The notes under the pieces: model-generated | What the model was told of the DNA's origin: nothing | Seen by the model: only the letters and a program-made list of their open reading frames with translations | The model's database searches: none | Origin: Peptostreptococcaceae bacterium | Lineage (GTDB): Bacteria > Bacillota > Clostridia > Peptostreptococcales > Peptostreptococcaceae | DNA length: 19,804 nucleotides | Direction of reading: 5' to 3' | Assembly (NCBI GenBank): GCA_029983575.1 | Contig: JASBZE010000025.1 | Location: forward strand, 1-19,804 | Shown here: positions 7,151-14,175 of the stretch, piece by piece | Layout: the number at the start of each line of letters is the position of its first letter | Numbering within the stretch: position 1 is the first letter of the stretch | Position numbers and translations under genes: made by a program

Positions 7151-7690
7151 TTATAATTTTTCTATACTTTCAAGCTCTAGCGTTACTAGAGTCTGTCTGC
7201 CAAATAAATCTACACTAATTTTGACTTCTCTCTTTTCGAGGTTTAATTCTGTGAGCTTACCTATGTGATCTCTAAATGGACCTCTCATTATCTTGACGTT
7301 ATCCCCTAATTCTAGGTCTATGTCGCCGTCAGCATATCTTTGAGTGTCATCGTCGATTCCCATAGCTAATACTTCGTCTTCAGATAGTGGAACTGGTTTT
7401 GAACCAGGACCTACAAACCCCGTTACTCCCTTTGTGTTTCTGACAACATACCATGATTCATCGGTCATTATCATCTTAACAAGTACATAGCTTGGAAAAA
7501 TCTTTCTCTCTCTGATTTTTTCCTTACCTGTCTTAGTAGTCTCGACTACCTGCTCTACCGGTATCTCTACCCTAGCGATTATATCTTCCATATTTCTGTT
7601 AGCTACAGCTTTTTCGATGGTGGTCTTGACCTTGTTTTCGTGACCTGAATATGTATGCACTACATACCATCTAGGTTTTTGGTTATCCAC
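7151..7690 (-). CDS. nusG: Transcription termination/antitermination factor NusG
   Basis: NusG binds RNA polymerase, modulates pausing and termination, and links transcription to translation. The 179-aa protein has an N-terminal NGN domain (RWYVVHTYSGHENKVK at 7-22, FPSYVLVKM, and VTGFVGPGSKPVPLS) and a C-terminal KOW domain (GDNVKIMRGPFRDHIGKL, about 128-145). It uses a GTG start at 7690, placed six to seven bases after AGGAGG. No ATG upstream is better. It lies between secE (15-bp gap) and rplK (13-bp gap), the standard order. Confidence 0.98.
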   Translation of the reverse strand: MDNQKPRWYVVHTYSGHENKVKTTIEKAVANRNMEDIIARVEIPVEQVVETTKTGKEKIRERKIFPSYVLVKMIMTDESWYVVRNTKGVTGFVGPGSKPVPLSEDEVLAMGIDDDTQRYADGDIDLELGDNVKIMRGPFRDHIGKLTELNLEKREVKISVDLFGRQTLVTLELESIEKL

Positions 7691-7705
7691 GTCTTGCCTC
7701 CTATC

Positions 7706-7912
7706 CTACTTTAGCAATAGCCCAACACCCGCTGACCATATAGTATCTATGATCCAAACGAATATCGCTGAAAATATAACAACGCCTAGAACAATTCCAG
7801 TCTTTTTTAAAAGATCTGGCTTAGTAGGCCAAGTAACTTTTGAAAGCTCTGTCCTTGTCTGTCCTACAAAAGAAGTCTTTTCTTCTTTTACTGCGTTTTT
7901 TTCCTCTGTCAT
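7706..7912 (-). CDS. secE: Preprotein translocase subunit SecE
   Basis: SecE is the small stabilising subunit of the SecYEG protein-conducting channel in the cytoplasmic membrane. The 68-aa product has a short charged N-terminus and the family motif ELSKVTWPTKPDLLKKT (about 22-38). A single C-terminal membrane helix (about 39-66) completes it, the short single-helix form typical of Gram-positive bacteria. The ATG at 7912 follows AGAGGTG. Its position between rpmG and nusG is the usual one. Confidence 0.95.
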   Translation of the reverse strand: MTEEKNAVKEEKTSFVGQTRTELSKVTWPTKPDLLKKTGIVLGVVIFSAIFVWIIDTIWSAGVGLLLK

Positions 7913-7935
7913 AATATCACACCTCTGTCCTTTGA

Positions 7936-8085
7936 CTACTTAGTTTCCTTGTGGTTTGTGTGAGTTTTACAGAACCTACAATACTTCTTAAGTTCAATTC
8001 TCTCAGGATTGTTTTTCTTGTTCTTTGTAGTGTGGTAATTTCTTTGCTTGCATTGTTCACAAGCTAGTGTTACTTTAACTCTCAT
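7936..8085 (-). CDS. rpmG: 50S ribosomal protein L33 (zinc-ribbon form)
   Basis: This is a 49-aa ribosomal protein of the large subunit. It begins [20 protein letters not shown] and ends [14 protein letters not shown]. Two CxxC pairs (C9/C12 and C36/C39) make it the zinc-binding form, as opposed to the Cys-less form used under zinc shortage. GGAGGTG precedes the ATG at 8085. It is the first gene of the rpmG-secE-nusG-rplK-rplA run, 23 bp before secE. Confidence 0.97.
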   Translation of the reverse strand: MRVKVTLACEQCKQRNYHTTKNKKNNPERIELKKYCRFCKTHTNHKETK

Positions 8086-8162
8086 CTGTACACCTCCATG
8101 TGTTAATTTATATATGTAATATAGCTACAACAAAAAATACGGTAGCTATTACCTACCTAAAT

Positions 8163-8204
8163 CCATTACCAATATAAGTTACCATAATGGAAGGTTAAAG
8201 TCAA
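8163..8204 (-). promoter_or_regulatory. Candidate promoter and inverted repeat upstream of rpmG
   Basis: The minus strand has a good -35 TTGACT (8199-8204) and, after 17 nt, only a weak -10 TAACTT (8176-8181). The -10 lies between the arms of a 6-bp inverted repeat, CCATTA (8163-8168) and TAATGG (8185-8190). The leader of roughly 85 nt also has a small GGTAG/CTACC hairpin followed by ATTTTTT. The promoter call is tentative. Confidence 0.4.
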
Positions 8205-8228
8205 GATTTTTTTACAGTTTTTATAAAT

Positions 8229-9131
8229 TTACGAGATTAAATTGAGCCCTCCCTCAATACATTCGTACTCTATTTCCTCGAGATCGTCGTAATTTTCTCC
8301 GTCTACATTGAAATCCACATCTTTAAGTCCAGAAATCTTAATAGACTTTGATTTATATATTTTTACATACCTTGTAACCTTGTCATGAACCCCTAAAAGC
8401 AAGGTAGGGAGCAGAAAAAGCAACATTAAATTGTTTATATCTACTAGGTTTAAAATATGAAAATATCCGTCGTCATTTCTAGCCCAAGGCATAATCTTAA
8501 TGCCACCGCCGTAGTATCTTCCGTTTCCAAAACAAAGCAGAGCACTCTTTGAATGTATCTTGCCGTCGTCTAACTCAATCTCCAGATGAAGTTTTCTAAA
8601 TACGAATAAAGCGTAAAGTAATCCGAGAAAATATCCAATTGGACCTCCCAGTTTCTTCTTTATATTAGTAGCTTTTTTAGATGCTAAACTATCTAGGCCC
8701 ATACATGATAGGTTGAGCATATACTCCCCCTTATAGGATTTTCCTCCTACCCTTTTTCCTATATCAACCTTTCTGGTGTTTTTGTCTACCAAAATCTCAA
8801 TCGCCTTATCTACATCTATATGCTTCTCAATAAGTTTAAACGAGTCGTTTCCAGAACCAATAGGCAGTATCCCAAGCGGGGTATCCGGTTTTGACGATTC
8901 CATCAGCCCCGTTAAAACCTCGTTTATCGTACCATCTCCTCCTGCAGCTACAACGTAGTCGAAGTCCTCAATATTGTCTTTTACCTCATCATAGGCATCA
9001 AATGCCTCCTTTGTCTTAATCGTGCGATATTCATCGCCATTTTTCTTAATAGCCTCCTCAAGCTTTTTTAGGTAATGATGTCTTTTTACCTTACCAGCCT
9101 TCGGATTGTAAATAATCAAATACTTTTTCAT
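8229..9131 (-). CDS. Diacylglycerol/lipid kinase family protein
   Basis: This is a soluble lipid kinase of the DgkB/YegS/BmrU family. Such enzymes phosphorylate diacylglycerol or related lipids at the membrane, recycling diacylglycerol to phosphatidic acid. The 300-aa protein has the nucleotide-binding start YLIIYNPKAGK (4-14), the signature GGDGTINEV (64-72) and the LPIGSGND motif (89-96). Many homologues have GT in the last motif where this one has GS. The C-terminal beta domain contains YYGGGIKIMPWA. The ATG at 9131 follows AAAGGAAGAG. It lies 88 bp after the histidine kinase gene with no terminator between, so it may be cotranscribed with the two-component genes. The exact lipid substrate cannot be read; DgkB itself is possible but unproven. 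Confidence 0.88.
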   Translation of the reverse strand: MKKYLIIYNPKAGKVKRHHYLKKLEEAIKKNGDEYRTIKTKEAFDAYDEVKDNIEDFDYVVAAGGDGTINEVLTGLMESSKPDTPLGILPIGSGNDSFKLIEKHIDVDKAIEILVDKNTRKVDIGKRVGGKSYKGEYMLNLSCMGLDSLASKKATNIKKKLGGPIGYFLGLLYALFVFRKLHLEIELDDGKIHSKSALLCFGNGRYYGGGIKIMPWARNDDGYFHILNLVDINNLMLLFLLPTLLLGVHDKVTRYVKIYKSKSIKISGLKDVDFNVDGENYDDLEEIEYECIEGGLNLIS

Positions 9132-9219
9132 TAACTCTTCCTTTAACTTCTTTTTTATTTTATTTTTAATAATCTATTTTTTAAATTTACTTTTTTATCT
9201 CTTTTTATTAATTTATTTC
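9132..9219 (-). other. Purine/A-rich spacer between sensor kinase and lipid kinase genes
   Basis: The transcript of this 88-nt gap is almost all A and U with long A runs and has no hairpin or recognisable promoter. It probably only links the two genes in one message. Confidence 0.4.
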
Positions 9220-10812
9220 TTAAATTCTATTCCTTTTATTAGCTTCCATTGGAAGTCTAACACTCATTTTAGTAATCTCATCTTCACTCGTTGCTATAAT
9301 CTTTCCTCCGTGAGCTTCTACTATAGACTTAGAAATTGTAAGCCCTAGACCCGCGTTACCGGTCTTAGTACTCCTTGCAGAATCCACTCTAAAAAACTCT
9401 TCAAACAACCTCTCTAACTTTTCAGGAGGAATTGTCTTGCCGGAATTACAAACCTCAAAGAAAAATTCTCCGCTTCTAGTAAACATACTCACTGCTATGG
9501 TCGAATTATCATAAGAGTATGATATAGCATTTCTAAGCAGGTTATCAAACACCCTCTCCATCTTACCGACGTCAACATACAAATTAACGCCCTTTTCAAT
9601 ACTGGAAGATAGGGTGAGGGAATTTTTCCTAGCTATTGGCTCAAACTCAGATACAAACTGCTCCATCATCATGGACATATCCACCTTCGATTTTTCAAGC
9701 TCAATTTTATTTATACCAAATCTCGTGATTTCAAAAAACTCATTTATAAGATCCTCTAATCTAGTAGCCTTGTCATAACAAATTTCAGTATACTTTTCTT
9801 TGAAACTATCGGGAAGCATCTTCTCATCTCTTAAAATACCCAAAAATCCAATTATTGAAGTTAGTGGAGTCTTCAAATCGTGAGCAAGATACATAATAAG
9901 ATCATTTTTCCTCTTTTCTGCATCTATCGCCGCATTTTTACTTTCCTTTAACTCCATCTTAATTGTGTTTAGCCTGTACTCAACCTCTCTCAAATCACTG
10001 TTTAAAACAATCGCCCTGTTTGAATCGTCATAAACTTTTTCCATTGCGTAGACGACCTCTCGAATATATGAGAACGCAGAATAAATAGCCCTGCGTATTA
10101 TCAAAAGGATGACTAGTACGTAAACTATTATCTCGCCAGTCAATAAAATATCCTCACTAAAATAAAATGGACCATTGTATGAGCCATAAAAAACACTAAA
10201 TACCGCTCTAGCAATAATCATATAAATAATCGTAAATATTACAATCGTAATAAGGGCCTTAGCAAAGTATCTCCTTCTAGTTTTTCTTAAATTTTTGTTT
10301 AGATCGAAATTAGGTATCTGTTTTAAATCTATTACCTCAGTATATTCACTACTTGAACCCCTGACATATGTATCCTTATCTATAGCTCCCTTAGGTTCAT
10401 TTTCTACTCTACCTTTGATTTTGCCTTTGTCCTTTGGAAAAAAACTAGATCCGCCATCTTTGTGTTTCTCCAACAAATCTACTCTTCTCCCCTTATCTCT
10501 ATTCATTGTCGATACTTCACTTGCGAAATCTTCAAATTTATTTTTAATCTTTTCTAAATATTCGTGGTAATCTCTATATGGCGCCTTTTCCTCTCTTTCC
10601 GGCTTTAGCTCTGGAACAAACCTATTGAATTCTCTCTTTTTGCTACTTCTGTCGATATGAGTTTTATTTAAATAATTTTTGTCGTAATTATTTCTCTCTC
10701 TTTTCCCAATATTATTTTTTTCTATATTGTTTTTTCCGCGATCATTTCTTTTTTCATAATCATATCTTTTTTCGTAATCAACTCTGCCATTCATATCATC
10801 GTAATCTTTCAT
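9220..10812 (-). CDS. VanS-like sensor histidine kinase with long charged N-terminus
   Basis: This is a membrane sensor kinase that autophosphorylates on His and passes phosphate to the response regulator encoded just upstream (36-bp gap). It has two membrane helices, at about 184-207 and 221-242, separated by a loop of only about 13 residues. A HAMP-like linker ends LREVEYRLNTIKMELK. The H-box YLAHDLKTPLTSIIGFL (H311) follows, then the N-box DNLLRNAISYS (423-433), G1 NSGKTIP, F-box FEEFFRVD and G2 GNAGLGLTIS. The H-box and linker are very like the VanS group, but no van resistance genes are nearby. The striking part is a cytoplasmic extension of about 180 residues before the first helix, rich in Lys, Arg, Asp, Asn and Tyr, with short repeats. 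The start has only GGTGAG; an internal start would remove some of the extension. The signal is unknown. Confidence 0.92.
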   Translation of the reverse strand: MKDYDDMNGRVDYEKRYDYEKRNDRGKNNIEKNNIGKRERNNYDKNYLNKTHIDRSSKKREFNRFVPELKPEREEKAPYRDYHEYLEKIKNKFEDFASEVSTMNRDKGRRVDLLEKHKDGGSSFFPKDKGKIKGRVENEPKGAIDKDTYVRGSSSEYTEVIDLKQIPNFDLNKNLRKTRRRYFAKALITIVIFTIIYMIIARAVFSVFYGSYNGPFYFSEDILLTGEIIVYVLVILLIIRRAIYSAFSYIREVVYAMEKVYDDSNRAIVLNSDLREVEYRLNTIKMELKESKNAAIDAEKRKNDLIMYLAHDLKTPLTSIIGFLGILRDEKMLPDSFKEKYTEICYDKATRLEDLINEFFEITRFGINKIELEKSKVDMSMMMEQFVSEFEPIARKNSLTLSSSIEKGVNLYVDVGKMERVFDNLLRNAISYSYDNSTIAVSMFTRSGEFFFEVCNSGKTIPPEKLERLFEEFFRVDSARSTKTGNAGLGLTISKSIVEAHGGKIIATSEDEITKMSVRLPMEANKRNRI

Positions 10813-10848
10813 AATCTCACCAACTTAACACCCATGTAATTTAGATAA

Positions 10849-11544
10849 CTATTCTTCAATAGTGTATCCTACGCCCCAAACAGTCTTGATTACCTTTGAT
10901 TTTCTACCGTCCTCTTTCATCTTTTCCCTTATACGAGCAATATGTGTCATCACAGTATTATTGTTATCCAAAAACTTCTCTCCCCATACAGATTCAAACA
11001 ACTGCTCAGCTGAAATTACCCTTCCCTTGTTTTTTGCCAGACATAAGAGAATATCATATTCGTACTTTGTAAGCACTATCTCCCTATCATTTACAAAAAC
11101 ACGTCTCGAATCCGTATTAATATGCAAAGCCCCCGCGTCAATAAAATTCTTATTCTTATTTCCCTCAGAGCTATATTTGTTTACACGCCTCAACTGCGCC
11201 TTTACCCTTGCCGTAAGCTCTAGGGGATTAAAAGGTTTGGTAACATAATCATCCGCACCTAGCGATAGGCCATTTATCTTATCTAAATCAGCTATCTTAG
11301 CTGTAAGCATAATTACAGGAAAATAAAACTTCTTTCTTATTTCGGCTAGGACTTCAAAGCCACTCTTTCCGGGCATCATAATATCTAGTATGGCTAAATC
11401 TATATCTCCGCCGTTATTGTTAATATAGTCAATTGCGCTATCTCCGTCATATAATTTTATCGTATTAAAACCGTCGTTTTGAAGGTAAAAGTCAATCAAT
11501 TCGCCGATTTCCTTCTCATCGTCAACTACCAAAATATTTAACAT
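10849..11544 (-). CDS. OmpR/PhoB-family response regulator (VanR-like)
   Basis: This is a DNA-binding response regulator paired with the histidine kinase downstream. The 231-aa protein has a receiver domain with acidic pocket D8-D9, phosphoacceptor D54 (LAILDIMMPG), T81 and K103 (TKPF). A winged-helix C-terminal domain follows (about 130-231), with LTKYEYDILLCLAKNKGRV and the ending VIKTVWGVGYTIEE. The receiver is close in wording to VanR-type regulators. The ATG at 11544 follows GGGGTG. It is the first gene of the regulator-kinase-lipid kinase unit and is divergent from the pentapeptide-repeat gene across a 217-bp gap. That gap holds an inverted repeat near its promoter. The regulated genes are unknown; the divergent gene is an obvious candidate. 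Confidence 0.95.
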   Translation of the reverse strand: MLNILVVDDEKEIGELIDFYLQNDGFNTIKLYDGDSAIDYINNNGGDIDLAILDIMMPGKSGFEVLAEIRKKFYFPVIMLTAKIADLDKINGLSLGADDYVTKPFNPLELTARVKAQLRRVNKYSSEGNKNKNFIDAGALHINTDSRRVFVNDREIVLTKYEYDILLCLAKNKGRVISAEQLFESVWGEKFLDNNNTVMTHIARIREKMKEDGRKSKVIKTVWGVGYTIEE

Positions 11545-11580
11545 AATTTCACCCCTATAAAAAAATAAATCCTATATATG

Positions 11581-11589
11581 ATTATATCA
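11581..11589 (-). promoter_or_regulatory. Extended -10 promoter of the response regulator operon
   Basis: The minus strand reads TGATATAAT, an extended -10 with a consensus TATAAT (11581-11586). The -35 region is weak, as is common for extended -10 promoters. It would start transcription near 11574, 30 nt before the ATG. Confidence 0.55.
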
Positions 11590-11603
11590 TATGAATATCA
11601 AAC

Positions 11604-11636
11604 ATAGTGTAATAAATTGGATAGTTATAACACTAT
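11604..11636. promoter_or_regulatory. Inverted repeat ATAGTGT/ACACTAT in the divergent promoter region
   Basis: ATAGTGT (11604-11610) and ACACTAT (11630-11636) form a perfect 7-bp inverted repeat whose arms are 26 bp apart. The left arm overlaps the -35 position of the response regulator promoter, and the right arm is about 32 bp upstream of the -10 of the divergent gene. It could be an operator for either or both. Confidence 0.4.
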
Positions 11637-11657
11637 AATCATCGTATTATTATTCTA

Positions 11658-11717
11658 TTATTTATGCTATAATTTGTTTATATAGATAAAACTTATTTAT
11701 GCTGTAGTTTTTATATA
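11658..11717 (+). repeat. 35-bp-period direct repeat over the pentapeptide gene promoter
   Basis: TTATTTATGC occurs at 11658-11667 and 11693-11702. The similarity runs on for about 15 bases (TATAATTTG against TGTAGTTTT). The first copy carries an extended -10, TGCTATAAT (hexamer 11668-11673), the probable promoter of the downstream gene. The second copy has the corresponding hexamer changed to TGTAGT. Confidence 0.5.
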
Positions 11718-11761
11718 AAAAAAATAAAGGCACATATACAAATTATTAAGGGGGAGATATT

Positions 11762-12733
11762 ATGTATAAGGAAAAGGTAAATATAAATAAAGAAAACTTA
11801 GATGCCCTTATAAAAATACTTAATATAAGAGATGAAGAAAGATCTAAGTTGAAAAATGCAAACTCATTGATAAATAACTCTCTTGACATTACGATAAATG
11901 AACAGAATATGGAGAGAAATAAACTTCCAAAGATAGTCTTCAATGAAGAAAATAGCAATGCGGAAGTATCCTTAAAAAACGCCAAAAAGAATGCTGAGTT
12001 AAACGCTGACGGCAACTTGAGACCTAGGATAAAAAACTTTGAGAAGTACAATACAGACATCGCAAAAAATCTCAAAGACTCGAATTTAATACTTGTAGAT
12101 TTAGGGGGAAGCATAATCGAAGATGTTGATTTAACTGGATTTGACCTAGGTAATATCAACTTTGAATGGACAACATTTTCTAACGTTAATTTGGATAAGG
12201 CAAAAATAAATAACTCAATAATAGATAATTCCGCATTTCCGGAAACTTCTCTCAGAGAAACATCTATACAAAATTCATCAATGAAAGGATGTATAATGAG
12301 GCACTGTGACCTAAGCAATGCTGATATTTCAGGAACTAATATATTCTCAACAGTATTGGAGTACACCAAGCTCACCGATGTCAAATACGATGAAAATACG
12401 AGGTTCTTTGAACTCTATCCCCCTGCTTCAGGTCCATATGTCGGATACAAAAAATGTTTTAACCAAAGAATCGCAACACTTTTAATTCCAGCTGATGCAA
12501 TGAGGACATCGGCAACTATGAACTGCGGAAGATGCAGCAAGGCAAAGGTGTTGGCAGTTAAATCCTTTGATGAAACCGAAGAATATGAATATGGCTTAGC
12601 TACTATAGACGAGGAATTTGAGTACAGAGTAGGTCAATACGTACATGTAGATGATTTCAACAAAGATCGCTGGATGGACTCAGCTACGGGGATTCATTTC
12701 TGGATGACCAGGGAGGAGGCCATCGCTTATTAA
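11762..12733 (+). CDS. Pentapeptide-repeat protein with C-terminal DUF5758-like domain
   Basis: This 323-aa protein has three parts. The first is an Asn/Lys/Glu-rich N-terminus (1-100), probably helical. Next comes a run of degenerate pentapeptide repeats (about 107-207; for example VDLTGFDLGNINF and CDLSNADISGTNI), which fold as a right-handed four-sided beta-helix. Last is a compact C-terminal domain (about 219-321) starting PPASGPYVGYKKC, with CGRC (255-258) and ending RWMDSATGIHFWMTREEA. That last part matches, from memory, the DUF5758 domain often found after pentapeptide repeats; its function is unknown. There is no signal peptide or membrane segment, so it is probably cytoplasmic. The ATG follows GGGGGAG. 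It is the only plus-strand gene here and is divergent from the two-component operon. A DNA-mimic role like Qnr/MfpA is possible for pentapeptide proteins but is not supported specifically. Confidence 0.88.
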   Translation: MYKEKVNINKENLDALIKILNIRDEERSKLKNANSLINNSLDITINEQNMERNKLPKIVFNEENSNAEVSLKNAKKNAELNADGNLRPRIKNFEKYNTDIAKNLKDSNLILVDLGGSIIEDVDLTGFDLGNINFEWTTFSNVNLDKAKINNSIIDNSAFPETSLRETSIQNSSMKGCIMRHCDLSNADISGTNIFSTVLEYTKLTDVKYDENTRFFELYPPASGPYVGYKKCFNQRIATLLIPADAMRTSATMNCGRCSKAKVLAVKSFDETEEYEYGLATIDEEFEYRVGQYVHVDDFNKDRWMDSATGIHFWMTREEAIAY

Positions 12734-12777
12734 CGCTAATTCGTTTTTGTTCCCTTTTTTGATATTTGTAAATTTAA

Positions 12778-12813
12778 AAAAGAAGGCTAGACGGTTTTGT
12801 CTAGCCTTCTTTT
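12778..12813. terminator. Bidirectional terminator between convergent genes
   Basis: A perfect 15-bp stem (12778-12792 with 12799-12813) closes a 6-nt loop GGTTTT. The stem ends in A/T runs on both sides, so both strands have a T tract. It lies 44 bp after the pentapeptide gene stop and 3 bp after the stop of the convergent GatZ-like gene, and so can serve both. Confidence 0.92.
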
Positions 12814-12816
12814 CGA

Positions 12817-14103
12817 TTATACTCTTTCTTTTATTCTAGAAGTTAATCCTCTTAAATTTAAAATTTCTGCATATTCCCTTATTGGTTTTTTTATTGCATC
12901 AATAACATATCTTCTACCATCTACGCCAACAGACTCTAAATTTTTATAAAGTTTATCAAGTCCCTCTCTAACTACATCGTTATTAAATGTATAGTGTCCG
13001 GCACAATCATAAATTATAGTTGTTAGCTCTTTATCTGCTTTTATTTCTTCCTCAGATAAATTTTGTTGATCTTTCCCAACCCATTTTCTCCATCTTTTTG
13101 ATTCGATAGCATATGTTAATATTGGTTCTTCAACTTTTGATAATTCTTTGATTAGACCTTCTTCTTTTAGTTTTCTCTCTAAATCAATTAAAGTCAATAT
13201 AGCATTTGTTTCAACTGTACCATATTGAGGGGCTACATTTACTGCAGTTACTTTTGCAGGTACATGTTGCAATAATGTTATGTCATCAAAATAATCCCCA
13301 TTATGCTCTTTTAGTCCCACACTGTACTTGCTAGCCATCTCAGCCAACTCTAGTGTGTTTTTGAAATCAAAATGTCCAACCTGTGTACCATTTCTAACGA
13401 GAGTTCCTGTTTGACCTACTATAAATGTTGGCATAGGCAAGCCTCTTGACTCTAGCTCTTTTTGTAATCTATTTATAAATACTTCATAAATCTCCGTAGA
13501 AGTTAAGCCTCCATTGGTTTCCTCAGTTCCCACTTCATAGCCAATCTCTGGAAGACCTAGCCTCTTCCTTTCTTTCTCACAGTACTCTATCAACTCAACA
13601 GTTCTATCAAGAACCACATCTAATTCAATTACTTTTCCAATTTCAAACGGGTCTTTAGTAGGGTCTATCATAAGTAAGTCAAAACCAGCCTCGATATCTT
13701 TTAAATATGACAGCTTTCCAAGTTCCATAGCTTTCTCTGTTTCAAGATGGTCATTTCTTTCATTGTCTCTTTGCCATGGTCCTCCATGATCTCTACAAAG
13801 ATAATACAAACCATCAAATCCTATCCTAGATGAAACCTGCTTTATAGCTTCTGCAAACCTAAATTGATCCCATCCATTAACATAACCTCCGCCTAGCTCA
13901 TCAGCATCAACTTGATTTCTAGAAGCTATGTACATCATAGGAAAGTCCATTTCTTTTGCCAGTTCAAGACTCGCCTCTATCAAGTTTTCTGACATAGGTC
14001 CTATTCCTAACATGGTTGATGTTTTTCCCTCTTTGGATAGCTCAATGCATGCATCGACAGCTTTTTTAATATTAATTTGTTTTGATAATAGTTCATTACT
14101 CAT
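12817..14103 (-). CDS. GatZ/KbaZ-family protein (tagatose-bisphosphate aldolase non-catalytic subunit-like)
   Basis: This is a 428-aa member of the family annotated as the non-catalytic subunit of class II D-tagatose-1,6-bisphosphate aldolase (COG4573, Pfam Tagatose 6-phosphate kinase family, PF08013). The conserved blocks are MLGIGPMSENLIEASLELA (31-49), CRDHGGPWQRD (103-113), YEVGTEE (189-195), VGQTGTLVRNGTQVG (229-243), KEHNGDYFDD (265-274) and NVAPQYGTVET (289-299), consistent with a TIM-barrel enzyme. AGAGGTAG precedes the ATG. It is the last gene of the PTS operon, 72 bp after IIC. In classical pathways GatZ works with the aldolase GatY, which is absent here. Some members of this family are described as ketohexose-6-phosphate 4-epimerases, a role that would suit an orphan copy beside a PTS. 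The family is confident; the exact reaction is inference. Confidence 0.9.
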   Translation of the reverse strand: MSNELLSKQINIKKAVDACIELSKEGKTSTMLGIGPMSENLIEASLELAKEMDFPMMYIASRNQVDADELGGGYVNGWDQFRFAEAIKQVSSRIGFDGLYYLCRDHGGPWQRDNERNDHLETEKAMELGKLSYLKDIEAGFDLLMIDPTKDPFEIGKVIELDVVLDRTVELIEYCEKERKRLGLPEIGYEVGTEETNGGLTSTEIYEVFINRLQKELESRGLPMPTFIVGQTGTLVRNGTQVGHFDFKNTLELAEMASKYSVGLKEHNGDYFDDITLLQHVPAKVTAVNVAPQYGTVETNAILTLIDLERKLKEEGLIKELSKVEEPILTYAIESKRWRKWVGKDQQNLSEEEIKADKELTTIIYDCAGHYTFNNDVVREGLDKLYKNLESVGVDGRRYVIDAIKKPIREYAEILNLRGLTSRIKERV

Positions 14104-14175
14104 AATTCTACCTCTTTATTCCCTTTCATTAGCTAAAAATCTCTATATAATTATATTTTTGTAAACTTTTTCTAT

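Noticed and set aside
9220..11544. A vancomycin-type resistance regulatory pair
   Set aside because: The regulator and kinase resemble VanR/VanS in motif wording, but no vanH, ligase, vanX or related gene is present. Similarity within this broad subgroup does not show a resistance role.
11746..12384. 212-codon minus-strand open frame opposite the pentapeptide gene
   Set aside because: It lies wholly over the plus-strand gene, lacks a ribosome binding site and has an odd Ser/Phe/Leu-rich composition, as expected of an antisense shadow. The plus-strand frame has recognisable domains.
12817..14103. Naming the gene as a tagatose-6-phosphate kinase
   Set aside because: The old family name suggests a kinase, but no kinase nucleotide-binding motif is visible. 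GatZ/KbaZ proteins are not established kinases.
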